Shown: piece by piece, positions 36,879 through 37,750 of the stretch | Position numbering within the stretch: the stretch's first letter is position 1 | Layout of the letters: every line of letters begins with the position of its first letter | DNA from: Rugosimonospora sp036494675 | Lineage (GTDB): Bacteria; Actinomycetota; Actinomycetes; Mycobacteriales; Micromonosporaceae | Assembly: GCA_036494675.1 (NCBI GenBank) | Contig: DASXOA010000358.1 | Location: 1 to 37,750 of the forward strand | Direction of reading: 5' to 3' | DNA length: 37,750 nt | Notes under the pieces: generated by a model | The model's input: the letters and a program-made list of their open reading frames with translations, nothing else | The model's database searches: none | What the model was told of the DNA's origin: nothing | Program-made: the position numbers and the translations under genes

Positions 36879-37293
36879 CCAGCGCCTCAGCCTCGTCGAG
36901 GAACGCGTCCAACTCGGCAGGGGACAGGTTCTCGTCCGAGAGAACCTTGTGGAGCACCATGGTCTGGATCTTGCCGATCGTCGCCTGGTCCAGGTCGAAC
37001 GTCACGTCCGGCTCAAGCGCGGCCCGAATGACCAATTCGGTCGCCTGCGCATCCAGGATCGAGGCGGTATCCGGCGATGTCGCCCGGAGGTCCGCGACGA
37101 AACGAACGATCTCCCCGTGGTTGCCGCCGGCCGGGAATCGCCGCCCCACGGCGAGAAAGAAGGCCGTGGCGAGGAATCTGGGAAACCCGATCCACCCCTG
37201 ATCGTCGAGTTTCTGCTCATATCGATCGTTGGCCTCGTGCTGGCCGAGTACCAGGGTGCGGATGAATTCGGCCGAGTCACTTCTCGTGTTCAA
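36868..37293 (-). CDS. Unrecognised 141-residue helical protein
   Basis: I do not recognise this family. The protein is predicted to be mostly helical: EFIRTLVLGQHEANDRYEQK, GFPRFLATAFFLAVGRRFPA, GEIVRFVADLRATSPDTASI, ATELVIRAALEPDVTFDLDQ and an acidic end NLSPAELDAFLDEAEALAAT. There is no signal peptide or clear membrane span. TTG 37293 is chosen because AGGAG lies 7 nt upstream and it overlaps the preceding gene end by 17 bp. The overlap means co-translation with the unrecognised gene upstream. Nothing in the window suggests a role. Confidence 0.7.
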   Translation of the reverse strand: MNTRSDSAEFIRTLVLGQHEANDRYEQKLDDQGWIGFPRFLATAFFLAVGRRFPAGGNHGEIVRFVADLRATSPDTASILDAQATELVIRAALEPDVTFDLDQATIGKIQTMVLHKVLSDENLSPAELDAFLDEAEALAAT

Positions 37294-37750
37294 CGTCGTG
37301 CTCCTGTTCGTGTCGCTTCGACAGGTGGGTCTTGACCGCCTTCGCGGCGACCGCCGCGGCGAGAACCGAGAAGAACACGGCAGAGGTGGCCTCACCGACT
37401 GTGGTGCCCGGAGTCGATTCTGGATTCTCGGTTGGCGTGCGCGGCGTCGTCGTGGTGCTCCCGAAGGGTCCGTGTTGGTCGCGGAGGACACGCTTCGCCG
37501 CACCGACGCCCGCAGCCAGATTCGTCGCCGTGCTGGCGATGCCCTCCTGAGTATCGTCGGCGTCGACGCCGGCCTTGGCCAGGTAGCGATGTAGCGGCGT
37601 CCGGGCATGCGACGCGTCCTCGACGAGACCCTCCCCGCTCGGCATCGCCTCGGGCGCCGAATGCCGGGGCGGCACCGTGCCCGGCGCGATGACGTCGACG
37701 TACTCCGCGAACGCGCTCGCCGCCTCCGCCAGCAGTCGAGCCGTCTTGCC
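37277..37750 (-). CDS. Unrecognised protein, C-terminal part only
   Basis: The reading frame is open to the right edge, so the start lies outside the window; 157 codons are visible. It begins GKTARLLAEAASAFAEYVDV, then has a proline/threonine-rich linker (GPFGSTTTTPRTPTENPEST), a hydrophobic stretch VFFSVLAAAVAAKAV that may be a membrane helix or amphipathic segment, and a charged end HLSKRHEQEHDVEHEK. No family is recognised. The next gene starts inside its last codons, so both are read from one mRNA. Confidence 0.65.
   Translation of the reverse strand, partial: GKTARLLAEAASAFAEYVDVIAPGTVPPRHSAPEAMPSGEGLVEDASHARTPLHRYLAKAGVDADDTQEGIASTATNLAAGVGAAKRVLRDQHGPFGSTTTTPRTPTENPESTPGTTVGEATSAVFFSVLAAAVAAKAVKTHLSKRHEQEHDVEHEK

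Noticed and set aside
1..37750. CRISPR array, tRNA, rRNA, prophage or integrative element
   Set aside because: No regularly spaced repeats, no tRNA-like cloverleaf noticed, no integrase or transposase; tRNA detection by eye is limited.

Overview
The window is chromosomal DNA from a high-GC actinobacterium. WhiB-family regulators, a SigR/RsrA thiol-stress pair, PdtaS, nickel superoxide dismutase, frequent GTG/TTG starts and many apparently leaderless mRNAs all point there. Micromonosporaceae or a close relative is my best guess, from gene content and codon use only. I see no rRNA, tRNA, CRISPR array, insertion sequence or prophage. It reads as core chromosome with lineage-specific insertions.

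Layout: 1-10081 carries the start of a Ser/Thr kinase, tryptophan dioxygenase, a helicase-associated/WYL-like protein, a quinone-oxidoreductase-like enzyme, malic enzyme, the divergent Ni-SOD pair sodX/sodN with an acetyltransferase, a degenerate RsbW-like anti-sigma factor, a FadR-type regulator, a small membrane protein and a lipid kinase. 10082-10825 holds a WhiB1-type gene with a rich upstream region that includes two CRP-like sites. 10826-14511 (minus strand) is an assimilatory sulfate reduction operon: leader peptide, sulfite reductase, zinc-ribbon protein, APS reductase and sirohydrochlorin chelatase, with all four main genes joined by 4-bp overlaps. 14656-22520 holds a GT-C glycosyltransferase, PdtaS, a lipoprotein, a SIS-domain isomerase-like protein, an MFS exporter with its divergent TetR regulator, an acetyltransferase and a biotinyl carrier protein. 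22856-26567 holds a 24-residue bL37-like ribosomal protein, rsrA and sigR (with a SigR-type promoter and a probable long/short isoform arrangement), a hydrolase, a second WhiB protein with an unusual tail, and an SRAP protein. 26626-31871 holds aroA, rsgA, an NTF2-like protein, a DUF2087 protein, hisN and a DMT-like membrane protein. 31909-36805 is a LacI-controlled sugar ABC importer without its own ATPase. 36868-37750 holds two unrecognised genes, the last cut by the window edge.

The skeleton whiB1 - pdtaS - biotinyl carrier - rsrA/rshA - sigR/sigH - SRAP - aroA - rsgA is the order I recall from Mycobacterium tuberculosis (Rv3219 to Rv3228). The sulfate operon, MFS/TetR pair and WhiB-hydrolase pair would then be insertions into a conserved neighbourhood.

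The main points beyond gene naming are these: a sulfur-type leader peptide upstream of the sulfite reductase operon; two perfect GTGA-N6-TCAC sites exactly 60 bp apart in front of whiB1; a GGAAT-N19-GTT promoter in front of sigR with an internal TTG start exactly 55 codons in; about ten genes with a TAnnnT element placed 6-8 nt before the start codon; and in-frame tandem-repeat insertions in SRAP, RsgA and an acetyltransferase.
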